This document shows positions 8,286 through 16,535 of a stretch of 40,672 nucleotides of DNA, one piece after another; within the stretch, counting starts at the first letter, position 1; each line of letters opens with the position of its first letter. Both the position numbers and the translations under genes were made by a program. The notes under the pieces were generated by a model. The model did not search any database and was not told the DNA's origin. It was given only the letters and a program-made list of their open reading frames with translations. Source of the DNA: an uncultured Granulosicoccaceae bacterium. GTDB taxonomy: Bacteria > Pseudomonadota > Gammaproteobacteria > Granulosicoccales > Granulosicoccaceae. The DNA lies in assembly GCA_938003855.1 (NCBI GenBank), contig CALKXD010000093.1, positions 1 through 40,672 on the forward strand, in the 5' to 3' direction.

Positions 8286-9623
8286 ATGGAATGGTATACC
8301 GCACTTGGCTTTTTACTGGGCCTGGTACTATTTTTTATGTTTATCGGTGTGCCGGTGGCGCTCGCTTTCCTTGCGGCAAATATGGTCGGTGCCGCGTATT
8401 TCATGGGCGGTAATGGTGATATTTTTACTCAGATGTCGCGCGGTATCGGGCAGCTGGCCAATAATGCGGTTCCCACGGTTACCACGTTTAACTTAATGCC
8501 CGTGCCGATGTTTCTATTGATGGGTGAGATCTTCTTTTTTACCGGCCTGGCCAATCGCATGTTTGGCGCTATTGACAAACTGATGGGGCGAATCCCCGGT
8601 CGCCTGTCGTTTGTGACCGTAGCCGGTGGTACAGCGTTCGCCACATTGTCAGGGTCATCGATGGGTTCAACGGCGCTGCTCGGCTCGCTGATGGTGCCGG
8701 AGATGCAAAAGCGCGGCTACAAAAAACATATGGCGATTGGTCCCATTCTGGGTACCGGTGGACTGGCGATGCTGATACCGCCGTCTGCGCTTGCGGTGCT
8801 GCTGGCAACACTGGCTAACCTCGATGTTGGACAACTGCTGATTGCCGGAATTCTACCCGGTCTGATACTGGCGTGCTTTTACGCCATTTTGATTCTGATC
8901 ATGTGCCTGATTGATCCGGATGCCGCGCCACCCTACGAGGTAGAGAGCATAAGCTGGGGCAAAAGGCTGATGCTGTTTATCACTGATGTACTGCCAATGA
9001 TGTCGATTGTATTCGGAGTCATTCTGTTGATTATGAAGGGTATGGCAACGCCGTCGGAGTCTGCCGCATTTGGCTGTCTCGGTGTGCTGTTGCTTGCAGC
9101 AATTTATCGCAAGCTGACCGTCAGCAATGTAATTGCGTCGGTAAAAGGTGCGTTGCGGGTGACGGTCATGGCGTTGTTGATTATCTTTGGTTCAGCCACT
9201 TTTTCTTCGCTGCTGGCGTTTTCCGGCGCGAGTGCCGGTTTGATCAACTGGGCGACCGGCTTTGAACTGGCACCGGTGGTAATGCTGCTGGTGATGTTTG
9301 GTATTTTGCTGATCCTCGGTATGTTTATGGATCAATTGTCGATGATGCTGTTGACCGTGCCTATTTTTTTCCCGCTGGCGCAGACCCTCGACTTTAATCT
9401 AATCTGGTTCGGCGTTATCACCTTGCTGGCACTTGAAATCAGTTTCACCACACCGCCATTCGGCCTGTTGCTGTTTGTCATGAAAGGAGTGTCAGCACCT
9501 GGCACAACAATGCGTGATATCTATATGGCGGCGCTGCCGTTTATGGGGTGTGCCATCCTGCTTGTCGGCTTGCTGATTATCTGGCCCGGTATCGCACTCT
9601 GGTTGCCGGGTTTAAGTCAGTAA
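8286..9623 (+). CDS. dctM: TRAP transporter large permease (DctM family)
   Basis: Sodium-coupled transport subunit of the TRAP system in the inner membrane. The 445-residue protein has about 12 hydrophobic segments. Clear family stretches are GVPVALAFLAANM near the N-terminus, FATLSGSSMGSTALLGSLMVPEM, GGLAMLIPPSALAVLLA and, near the end, MDQLSMMLLTVPIFFPL and SFTTPPFGLLLFVMKGV. The frame extends up to 8199, overlapping dctQ, but ATG 8286 starts exactly where DctM proteins begin and is preferred. It imports the ligand captured by the DctP protein encoded upstream and is followed by three enzymes likely to act on the imported compound. Confidence 0.95.
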   Translation: MEWYTALGFLLGLVLFFMFIGVPVALAFLAANMVGAAYFMGGNGDIFTQMSRGIGQLANNAVPTVTTFNLMPVPMFLLMGEIFFFTGLANRMFGAIDKLMGRIPGRLSFVTVAGGTAFATLSGSSMGSTALLGSLMVPEMQKRGYKKHMAIGPILGTGGLAMLIPPSALAVLLATLANLDVGQLLIAGILPGLILACFYAILILIMCLIDPDAAPPYEVESISWGKRLMLFITDVLPMMSIVFGVILLIMKGMATPSESAAFGCLGVLLLAAIYRKLTVSNVIASVKGALRVTVMALLIIFGSATFSSLLAFSGASAGLINWATGFELAPVVMLLVMFGILLILGMFMDQLSMMLLTVPIFFPLAQTLDFNLIWFGVITLLALEISFTTPPFGLLLFVMKGVSAPGTTMRDIYMAALPFMGCAILLVGLLIIWPGIALWLPGLSQ

Positions 9624-9718
9624 CAACGACGCGGAGAAAATAATCACTGGCCGGCGCTTGCGCGATGCGCTGGACCACAGCGCAGTGTGCCTTGTCTGCA
9701 TCGGGAGCAAACCCACCT

Positions 9719-10492
9719 ATGAAAATCTGGTATCAAAGTTATGTTGATGCTGAACATGGTCAGTCGTATTGGGATTCGCTGCAGGCGCATCTGGATACCA
9801 TCATTGATCCCGGCACCATCGTCGATATCAAAGGCATTACCCCACACGATTCCTACGCACACCCGATTGTTGAATTTCGCTGCGCCCGGGAGGTAATCTG
9901 CAATGCGGTGAAAGCCGAGCAGCAAGGCTATGACGCCTTTGTGGTCGGGCACTTTCAGGATGCCGGTCTCTATGAAGCGCGCTCAGTTGTAGACATACCC
10001 GTGGTTGGGCTGGGCGAGTCCTCCATGCTGTATGCCTGTCAGCTGGGGCAGCGCATTGGTATCGTGACGATAAACCCCCGCTATATTTCATGGTTCCATC
10101 AGCAGATTGTTAAATACGGCCTGGCGGATCGGGTCACCGGCGTCCATGCAATGACATTCCAGCCTGGCCAGATCCTCGATGCATTTGGCGACGACGACAA
10201 ACTGCGTATGGTCGAAAACCTCTTTGAGCAGCAGGCACTGCCGCTGGTCGAGCAACAAATAGATGTACTGATACCCGGGGGTGGTATACCAATGCTGTTG
10301 TTTTCACAGATTCAACAGCATAACGTCAATGGTGCACCGGTAATCAATGGAATCCCTATTGTGGTGAAGATGGCCGAAATGGCGGTGAAGCTCAGGCAGA
10401 CCACCGGGTTGTCCGCCAGTCGCGTGTCTGACTTCAAAAAACCACCCGCCGAAGTACTCCATGAGTTCATGACCCACCCCAGGGGGTTGTAA
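9719..10492 (+). CDS. Asp/Glu/hydantoin racemase-fold protein lacking both catalytic cysteines
   Basis: A 257-residue member of the Asp/Glu/hydantoin racemase superfamily. These enzymes use two cysteines on opposite sides of the active site to move a proton at a carbon next to a carboxylate. The fold is clear: YDAFVVGHFQDAGLYEAR, then VDIPVVGLGESSMLYA and RIGIVTINP. However, the first cysteine position (GCF in hydantoin racemase) is His78 in GHF. The second (GCAGM) falls at Gly188 in PGGGIPM. It is therefore unlikely to be a two-base racemase and may be a lyase, isomerase or decarboxylase. ATG 9719 is chosen because the family N-terminus KIWYQS starts there; the frame opens at 9665. It sits 95 bases after dctM and 5 bases before the next gene. 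Confidence 0.85.
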   Translation: MKIWYQSYVDAEHGQSYWDSLQAHLDTIIDPGTIVDIKGITPHDSYAHPIVEFRCAREVICNAVKAEQQGYDAFVVGHFQDAGLYEARSVVDIPVVGLGESSMLYACQLGQRIGIVTINPRYISWFHQQIVKYGLADRVTGVHAMTFQPGQILDAFGDDDKLRMVENLFEQQALPLVEQQIDVLIPGGGIPMLLFSQIQQHNVNGAPVINGIPIVVKMAEMAVKLRQTTGLSASRVSDFKKPPAEVLHEFMTHPRGL

Positions 10493-10497
10493 TCACT

Positions 10498-11106
10498 GTG
10501 ACCGAAACCCGCTATGCGGCCAGCGCCACTGGCCTGCTGATTGTTGATTTGCAAAATGATTTTCTGCACCCGGATGGTGCCTACGGCAGAGCAGGGCAAA
10601 CCGCCGATGCGATTGCGCGTTTGCCGGATACCGTGTTACCGGTGGCGAATGCCTTGCGCGACGCCGGCGGCTGGGTTATCTCGACGCAGTTTACATTGGT
10701 GCCGGGTAAAGCCGGCGAGCCCTTCCTTGCGGCGCACCTCAGGCAGCTGAGGCCTTTCCTCGGTAAAGGGGATTTTGCACCGGGCCGGTGGGGGCACCAA
10801 CTGGTCGATGTTCTGCAACCGGCCGACCTCACCGTAGAGAAGGTTGCCTACTCGGCGTTTTATCAGACGCGGATGGAATTTGTACTTAAAAAAGCCGGCA
10901 TCCGCCATCTCTATATCTGTGGCATTGTCACTAACGGAGGGGTCGCCTCCACCGTGCGTGCGGCCCATGTCAGAGACTTTGCCGTCACCGTGCTGAGTGA
11001 CGGCTGTGCTGCATTTTCGTCGCAGGCACATGACAACGCCATCGCTGATCTTGCCAGTCTGGGCACTGTGTGCAGTTGTGCGCAGGCATTGGCGGATCTG
11101 CGCTGA
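10498..11106 (+). CDS. Isochorismatase-fold hydrolase with Gly in place of the catalytic Cys
   Basis: A 202-residue protein of the isochorismatase/nicotinamidase fold. Asp17 (LLIVDLQNDF) and Lys115 (VEKVAYSAFYQT) of the Asp-Lys-Cys triad are in place. In the third motif, where cysteine hydrolases read GVATDVCV, this protein reads GIVTNGGV (142-149), putting Gly148 at the nucleophile position. True isochorismatases such as EntB and PhzD also have Gly there (GVYAHIGC) and hydrolyse a vinyl ether instead of an amide. A non-amidase reaction is therefore likely, but the substrate is unknown. No siderophore or phenazine genes are near. The start is GTG 10498, five bases after the racemase-like gene; the next gene follows after 3 bases, so the three are one transcription unit. 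Confidence 0.87.
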   Translation: MTETRYAASATGLLIVDLQNDFLHPDGAYGRAGQTADAIARLPDTVLPVANALRDAGGWVISTQFTLVPGKAGEPFLAAHLRQLRPFLGKGDFAPGRWGHQLVDVLQPADLTVEKVAYSAFYQTRMEFVLKKAGIRHLYICGIVTNGGVASTVRAAHVRDFAVTVLSDGCAAFSSQAHDNAIADLASLGTVCSCAQALADLR

Positions 11107-11109
11107 GCT

Positions 11110-12525
11110 ATGACTGAAATACTCACAGATGACGGACTGACCTATGACCTTGAAACCACTTGTCTGGTTATAGGGGCGGGAGCCTGCGGGCTGGTTGCAG
11201 CACTAGCGCTTGCAGATGCCAACGTCGAGACCCTGGTGCTTGAGCGTGATGCCCGTCCCAGTGGTTCAACTTCCATGTCGTCCGGTTTTATACCTGCCGC
11301 TGGTAGTCACCTGCAGCGGTCGCGTGGTGTTTCGGATAGCGCCGAATTATTTGCCGACGATTTAAAACGCAAGGCCCACAATGAAGCCGACCCCGCTATT
11401 GTTCGCGTGGTTACTGAAAACAGCGGTGTGGTACTGGACTGGCTGGCGCAGTCACACGGACTTGAGTGGGTATTACTGGAAGATTTTCTATATCCCGGTC
11501 ATTCAGCTCACCGTATGCACGCAGTTCCGGAAAAAACCGGTGCCGGTTTACACAGTCGTCTGATGGCGGCGTGTGAGAATGCCGGAGTAAACATTGCCAC
11601 CAATGCGTTGGTCGATGCGCTGATTATCGATGACCGGCAGCACACCGCACCTGTGGTGCGCGGTGTGCGTGTTAAACGGCCCGATGACAGTGTTGAGCAT
11701 ATTCGTGCATCGGCTATTGTACTTGCTTGCAACGGGTATGGCGCAAATCCGGCGCTGATGAAACGCTTCATCCCCGAGATGGCAAGCGCGCACTATCATG
11801 GTCATGCAGGCAATACCGGCGATGCGGTTTTATGGGGCGAGGCATTGTCGGTGCCGCTGCAGCACACCGGGGCTTATCAAGGGCATGGATCACTTGCTGC
11901 CGGACACAATATACTGATTACCTGGGCCTTGATGATGGAAGGCGGAGTGCAGGTTAATGCGCTCGGTCAGCGCTTTTCCAACGAGCATGGCGGGTACTCC
12001 GAACAAGCCGTGCATGTTCTCAGTCAACCCGCAGGCAGTGTTTTTAATATCTACGATCAGCGACTGCATCAACTGGGTATGACATTTCCTGATTATCGCG
12101 AAGCCTGTGACGCCGGGGCGGTGATTGACGCTGCTACCGTAGAGGGCCTGGCCGGCCGGTTATCAGTGCCTGTGGATGCCCTTGCCGGGACACTGCACGA
12201 GGTGGCCGCGCTTGCCACTGATAATGCCACCGATAGATACGGGCGTCAGTTCAGCGCTGAGCACAAGTTAGCCGCACCCTACTATGCGATCAAAGTTGCT
12301 GCGGCTGTTTTCCATACGCAGGGTGGCCTGACCATAGACCCTGACGCGCGCGTGCAGCACAGCAGTGGTTCACCCGTCGGCGGTTTGTATGCGGCGGGTG
12401 GCGCGGCCTGTGGTGTTTCCGGAGCCACAGTGGCCGGCTATCTATCGGGCAATGGCCTGCTGACAGCGGTGGTACTGGGAAAAATAGCCGCTGACTGCGC
12501 AGTGAATGATTTGCCGATCAGTTAA
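11110..12525 (+). CDS. FAD-dependent oxidoreductase, fumarate reductase/KstD-like
   Basis: A 471-residue flavoprotein of the FrdA/flavocytochrome c/ketosteroid dehydrogenase superfamily, which moves hydride between FAD and an activated C-C bond. The FAD dinucleotide motif VIGAGACGLVAALALA lies near residues 20-35 and is followed by the acidic ribose-binding LVLERD. The family signature GSTSMSSGFIPAAG comes next. The C-terminus closes with GGLYAAGGAACGVSGATVAGYLSGNGLL, which contacts FAD. There is no signal peptide, so it is cytosolic. Being the last gene of the TRAP operon, it probably oxidises or reduces the imported carboxylate or its product, as tricarballylate dehydrogenase TcuA does. The substrate is not readable. 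Confidence 0.9.
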   Translation: MTEILTDDGLTYDLETTCLVIGAGACGLVAALALADANVETLVLERDARPSGSTSMSSGFIPAAGSHLQRSRGVSDSAELFADDLKRKAHNEADPAIVRVVTENSGVVLDWLAQSHGLEWVLLEDFLYPGHSAHRMHAVPEKTGAGLHSRLMAACENAGVNIATNALVDALIIDDRQHTAPVVRGVRVKRPDDSVEHIRASAIVLACNGYGANPALMKRFIPEMASAHYHGHAGNTGDAVLWGEALSVPLQHTGAYQGHGSLAAGHNILITWALMMEGGVQVNALGQRFSNEHGGYSEQAVHVLSQPAGSVFNIYDQRLHQLGMTFPDYREACDAGAVIDAATVEGLAGRLSVPVDALAGTLHEVAALATDNATDRYGRQFSAEHKLAAPYYAIKVAAAVFHTQGGLTIDPDARVQHSSGSPVGGLYAAGGAACGVSGATVAGYLSGNGLLTAVVLGKIAADCAVNDLPIS

Positions 12526-12565
12526 CCTGCAGGCAGTAGAGAGTCATCAGCGATGTTTTCCCGGA

Positions 12566-12829
12566 TTAAGCCACATTGATCTGTAACCTCGTTGCTTGCA
12601 GTGCAAACCCGACAACGGTGGTTTCACACGACCAGTTAATAACCCGAAGACCAGAGTGGTCGACCAGCACACCGGCATCGTGCTGGATTCGTTTCCAGTG
12701 ACTGTATACCGTTATCACTTGCGGGTGAGTACCATAGACGAGTCTGTCCGGCCGTAGGGGCGTTGTGGTCAGGTGTCTGCTAACGCTATAGACGGCCAGG
12801 TACTGAATGGTGCTACTCTGGTCCGGCAT
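12566..12829 (-). CDS. Uncertain small ORF, 87 residues
   Basis: Not recognised. It fills the gap between the flavoprotein gene and the ClpP-like gene on the opposite strand. Codon choice looks like that of neighbours (many GTC, CTG, GAC), and the product is a soluble mixed-charge peptide with no signal or membrane segment. Against it: no ribosome site before the ATG, no family resemblance, and a possible longer GTG start that overlaps the next gene. If it is not real, the interval 12526-12846 holds nothing else I can identify. Confidence 0.28.
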   Translation of the reverse strand: MPDQSSTIQYLAVYSVSRHLTTTPLRPDRLVYGTHPQVITVYSHWKRIQHDAGVLVDHSGLRVINWSCETTVVGFALQATRLQINVA

Positions 12830-12846
12830 TTTAAAAAATAACGCTG

Positions 12847-13674
12847 ATGAACCCACTTAAACTGATTGCCGGACATTGGCGGGGACAGTACGATCTGTTC
12901 CTGACTTTGCTGCTGATCGTACTGGGTTTGCGGATTGGTGTCGGCTGGTTGCAGCCGGGTATTCCGGTCGGGTTATTGATACCCTGGCTTGGGTCAAGTG
13001 CTGTGTTGCTGGTGTGGCAGGTGGTAGGGGCGCTGCGGGCAGGGGATAATCACCTCAAGGTCCGTGGTGACATGATGCTGTACTGGTGCACTATTATCGC
13101 TGTGGTGGTTGCCGTGGTACTGGCGGGCATGCAGACGCTCGACGGGCTATCGCGTGTTAATCCGCCGATTGAAAAGCAGCAGCCAACGGTTGCAATGCTA
13201 CCGCTGGCTGATGACGGTAAGACGGTATATCTGTCCGGTGATCTAGGATGGGACTTGCGTCGGTCGTTTCTAAAAACACTGGATCACTCCCCCGATGTTA
13301 AGACGGTTCAGCTGCAGAGTAACGGTGGGTTGGTGTTTGTCGGGCGGGCGCTGGCATTGGCGATTACCGATCGCGGGCTTAATACGCGTACCGAGGGTAC
13401 CTGCTACTCGGCTTGTACCATTGTATTTATGGCCGGAGTACAACGCACGCTGGGTAAACAGGGGGTGCTCGGTTTTCATCAATATGCCATCGATTCCCTG
13501 GACAAAACGCCACTGGTGTCAATCGGTGGTGAGCAACATGCCGACCGACTGGCGTTTGCACGTCAGGGCGTATCGGAAGATTTTCTGCGTCGTGTTTTTG
13601 ATGCGGGCCATAGCGACATGTGGTTTGTTGGCGCGGCCGAGTTGCACGGCACCGGGGTGTTGACAACAGATTAG
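12847..13674 (+). CDS. Membrane-anchored ClpP/crotonase-fold protein (COG3904-like)
   Basis: A 275-residue protein with three N-terminal membrane helices (about 17-36, 41-61 and 78-96) and a soluble domain from about 115 to the end. The domain resembles ClpP-fold serine peptidases of the COG3904 type: VQLQSNGGLVFVGRALALA supplies the oxyanion-hole SNGG (158-161), and TCYSACTIVFMAG puts the candidate nucleophile Ser188 between two cysteines. GFHQY offers His211 as the general base. Helix topology places the domain either in the periplasm or cytoplasm depending on insertion. The substrate is unknown; membrane-protein quality control is one idea. It stands alone, with no ribosome site visible, and converges on the gamma-glutamyltransferase gene. 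Confidence 0.72.
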   Translation: MNPLKLIAGHWRGQYDLFLTLLLIVLGLRIGVGWLQPGIPVGLLIPWLGSSAVLLVWQVVGALRAGDNHLKVRGDMMLYWCTIIAVVVAVVLAGMQTLDGLSRVNPPIEKQQPTVAMLPLADDGKTVYLSGDLGWDLRRSFLKTLDHSPDVKTVQLQSNGGLVFVGRALALAITDRGLNTRTEGTCYSACTIVFMAGVQRTLGKQGVLGFHQYAIDSLDKTPLVSIGGEQHADRLAFARQGVSEDFLRRVFDAGHSDMWFVGAAELHGTGVLTTD

Positions 13675-13839
13675 GCAAATGTAGCCACTGGCTTTGCGAC
13701 AGCGTACCGGGACAGTACTATCAGAGCTGCACACGCTACTGTGTTACCCGCTATTTACCGCAGGATTCACCAACCGGGTGCATTGACCACAAAGAGAAAA
13801 CCCTGTCGCCGCTGGGGCTCCCGCGCAGACAGATGTCTG

Positions 13840-15420
13840 TCAGCTCGCGGCGGCCACAGCGGCCCAAGGCGATGAGACAAATGCACCACCGCTGAAGCTT
13901 CCGTCTGTATTTTTACCGACGATATTCGGGCAGGCAAATAGTGCCGGATAGACACCGTTGGGTACACGCATCACGCTTGCGTCGGTTTCAATGCTCGCGG
14001 CTATATCGGCATTGAGTGTTTCGTCGACGCAGATTATCGGCGCACCACTGACGTCTATTCTACCCTGATGCATGGCATCATCAATCGACATACCATAGTC
14101 ACTGATAAATGAAATCAGCTGCATTACTGATGGCATGATTCGGCGGCCTCCCGAGGCTCCCAGTGCATAGCGTGCGCCGTCGGCGGTGGTAAATTGCGTT
14201 GGGCACATATTAGAAAGCGGTCGTTTACCGGGGGCGATGGAGTTGGGCCGGCCAGAGCGGGGGTCAAACCACATCATGCCGTTGTTCATTAGTATACCGC
14301 TGTGCGGAAGCATCACTTTACTGCCGAACACCGACAGCAGTGTTTGCGTGAGTGACACCATGTTACCGGCGGCATCAACGGCACTGATATGGGTCGTGCA
14401 GGCGGGTGAGTCGCTGTCGTCGAGATCGCCCATGGTGGTCAGCCGGTGCTCGTAGGCTTCCTGCAGTGAGCTTGCGTAAGCCTGATAGGCAGGTGTATCC
14501 GGTTGCCCGGACGCCGGTTGCCAGCGCTGTTGCAAACGCTGCAGGGTATCGCATAGCGTCGGGCCTGCGGTCATGCCCGGCGCTGCATGAATGACCGCAT
14601 CGCGATAGCGGTGCTCGTCAGCGGCGGCCTGAATTGTCTGGTACTGCGCCAGGTCGGCAGCGCGCAATGAGCTGCCAATGGTGGCGGCGTCGTCACTAAT
14701 CCGCTGCGCGACTTCACCGTGGTAGAAGTCGTCAGCGCCACGCTCTTGCAGTGTTTCCAGTGTTGCGGCCAGTTGGCCCAGCATGATCCGTGGCACCGGA
14801 CCGCCCCATTCGCCGGCAGGTACAAAGCCGCCGGGCAGGTAGCGTGCGGCGCTTTCGGGGTAGCGGGACAGCGTCGCCGCGGCCGAGGCAATTTTAAGCG
14901 TTGCGTACCAGTCTACCGCCATGCCGTTGCGGGCGCTTTTGATTGCCGGGGCAATGAGGTCGCCGAACGACAAACTGGCAAAGCGCTTTGCAGCAGCATT
15001 GATACCGGCCAGATAGCCCGGCGTGGCAATTGACATCGGTCCGTAGACATTGCGGTTGTCCAGCACCGAGGGCCAGCCGAACAGATCGTTGTCCTGACCG
15101 GCGGTCACCGGGTAGTCAGCCGGGTCAGCGCCAAGTGGCGCACGCATGCCGAATTCAAAAGCGTGGGTGGTGCCGGTGGCCGCTTCGAAATACAGCAGAT
15201 TGCCGCCACCGCCAAGCCCGCTCATCCAGGGCTCGACGGTGCCTATCATCAGGCTGGTAGTGAGTGCCGCATCCATGGCATTGCCGCCCGCGCTGAGAAC
15301 AGCGGCTCCGGCGTCCGACGCGGCATGGTGCTGACTGGCCACCAGGCCTTTACTGCCGTGCACTGCCGGTTTGCGTAGATGCCAGGTTTCGACGTTCTTC
15401 CAGCGGGTATCTTGCGTCAC
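13840..15420 (-). CDS. Gamma-glutamyltransferase family protein, cytosolic
   Basis: An Ntn-hydrolase of the gamma-glutamyltransferase family, 526 residues, normally self-cleaved into large and small subunits. The large-subunit motif VASQHHAASDAGAAVLSAGGNAMDAA (split across 27-52) and GGGGNLLYF (70-78) are present. The cleavage threonine is Thr342 in CTTHISAVD, followed by GNMVSLTQT and by SGGRRIMPSVMQ. Unlike exported GGTs there is no signal peptide, which points to a cytosolic paralogue such as those acting on cephalosporin-like or other gamma-glutamyl or amide substrates. GTG 15420 is the start used, with no clear ribosome site. It is divergent from the aldolase gene. A functional tie to the glutamine-synthetase-like gene 7 kb away is possible but not shown. 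Confidence 0.92.
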   Translation of the reverse strand: MTQDTRWKNVETWHLRKPAVHGSKGLVASQHHAASDAGAAVLSAGGNAMDAALTTSLMIGTVEPWMSGLGGGGNLLYFEAATGTTHAFEFGMRAPLGADPADYPVTAGQDNDLFGWPSVLDNRNVYGPMSIATPGYLAGINAAAKRFASLSFGDLIAPAIKSARNGMAVDWYATLKIASAAATLSRYPESAARYLPGGFVPAGEWGGPVPRIMLGQLAATLETLQERGADDFYHGEVAQRISDDAATIGSSLRAADLAQYQTIQAAADEHRYRDAVIHAAPGMTAGPTLCDTLQRLQQRWQPASGQPDTPAYQAYASSLQEAYEHRLTTMGDLDDSDSPACTTHISAVDAAGNMVSLTQTLLSVFGSKVMLPHSGILMNNGMMWFDPRSGRPNSIAPGKRPLSNMCPTQFTTADGARYALGASGGRRIMPSVMQLISFISDYGMSIDDAMHQGRIDVSGAPIICVDETLNADIAASIETDASVMRVPNGVYPALFACPNIVGKNTDGSFSGGAFVSSPWAAVAAAS

Positions 15421-15571
15421 AGGAGTTGTCCGGTTAAATACGGGATATCTACTATTCAGTATCTTACGCCGTCACGCAACGATGACGTGTTTGCAGCGAT
15501 GCAGCAGTCGAATACAATGACACGCAAACAGCAGATGGCTGTTGCCCTGCAACATAAAGAGAAGCAAGCAC

Positions 15572-16234
15572 TTGAGCGAAGCAAAGAAACGCAAGAAAAT
15601 TATCAGATTGTGTATCGAGATGAATGATACCGGCCTCAATCAGGGCACATCAGGCAATATCAGTGCGGTACACAAGGGCAATATGCTGATCACGCCCAGT
15701 GGTATTCCCTACGAAGAGATGCACCCCGATCAGATTGCCAGAATGCCGCTCGCCAGTGATTCGGACGAATGGGAAGGCCCGTGTAAGCCGTCGTCCGAGT
15801 GGCATTTTCACCGTGCAATCCTCAATAGTAACCCCGGCTTTGGCTCGGTGGTTCATACGCACTCTGCGTTTTCGACCATCCTGTCTATCTGTGGTCTGGA
15901 TATTCCGGCATGCCACTACATGATCGCAGCGTTTGGTGGTAACTCTGTGCGATGTGCCGACTACCAGACGTTTGGCACTCCAGAGCTTACGGACAGTATT
16001 TTGAAAGCAATGAAAGATCGCTCTGCCTGCCTGATGGGTAATCACGGTATGGTGGTGGCAGGTAAAAATCTGGACAAAGCGATGTGGGCGGCGGTAGAGC
16101 TGGAAACATTGTCGATGCAGTATTACCACGCCAAAATGCTGGGCGGCATGAAGCTGCTGGCCGACGATGAAATGGATCGGGTCGTCGAGAAATTCAAAAG
16201 CTACGGGCTGCAGGTAAACAAGGACGCCGGGTAG
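15572..16234 (+). CDS. Class II aldolase (L-fuculose-phosphate aldolase-like)
   Basis: A zinc-dependent class II aldolase/AraD-FucA family protein of about 220 residues. MNDTGLNQGTSGNIS is the phosphate-binding entrance region and matches a well-known subgroup. HTH in VVHTHSAFST and the later His in MGNHGMVVAGKN supply zinc ligands, and Glu in PSSEWHFH fits the catalytic acid. Family members cleave sugar phosphates to DHAP plus an aldehyde, though relatives process other hydroxy acids. No ATG exists at the N-terminus. TTG 15572 is the likely start, after the purine-rich AAGAGAAGC; TTG 15542 is the alternative and lacks better signals. It is divergent from the gamma-glutamyltransferase gene, so their promoters share about 150 bases. 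Confidence 0.88.
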   Translation: MSEAKKRKKIIRLCIEMNDTGLNQGTSGNISAVHKGNMLITPSGIPYEEMHPDQIARMPLASDSDEWEGPCKPSSEWHFHRAILNSNPGFGSVVHTHSAFSTILSICGLDIPACHYMIAAFGGNSVRCADYQTFGTPELTDSILKAMKDRSACLMGNHGMVVAGKNLDKAMWAAVELETLSMQYYHAKMLGGMKLLADDEMDRVVEKFKSYGLQVNKDAG

Positions 16235-16254
16235 GCGCTCCGTGCGGGGCGACT

Positions 16255-16282
16255 CAAGTACCCGGCATCAAGTACCCGGCAT
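16255..16282. repeat. 14-bp perfect tandem duplication
   Basis: CAAGTACCCGGCAT occurs twice head to tail at 16255-16268 and 16269-16282, right after the aldolase stop codon. It looks like a simple slippage duplication; no function is evident. Confidence 0.7.
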
Positions 16283-16473
16283 AATGATCGATACAATGGC
16301 CGGAGGCCGGTCATTCGGCAGAGGGAGTGTGAGTCGACGCGACACCTCATGGTGCATAGCGCTGCACCCGGGTGGCCGATTAGGTCAGGGCTAACCGCGA
16401 TACTGCGGTGTCAGTTGCCAGCGCCATCGAAATACCGATCAGTGGCACCTTGCAGCGACCGATCATGCGGATC

Positions 16474-16535
16474 GTATCCACAGAAACGGCAGTGCAAAAA
16501 CGCCATTGCCCTATCGCATTATCCACAGTTGATAA
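16474..16535 (+). promoter_or_regulatory. DnaA-box-like cluster
   Basis: TTATCCACA at 16519-16527 is a perfect match to the strong R1-type DnaA box. It is part of an inverted element in which TTATC (16519-16523) and GATAA (16531-16535) are mirror arms, so a second, weaker box reads in from the other strand. A further near-match, GTATCCACA, lies at 16474-16482, 45 bases away. Neither dnaA, dnaN nor gidA is near, so an origin is unlikely; DnaA titration or gene control is possible. Confidence 0.35.

Noticed and set aside
15379-15627. Upstream frame ahead of the aldolase that might be its N-terminus by frameshift
   Set aside because: The aldolase domain begins normally in its own frame, so no frameshift is needed.
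16474-16535. Replication origin
   Set aside because: Only two or three boxes, no origin genes and no clear AT-rich repeat set.
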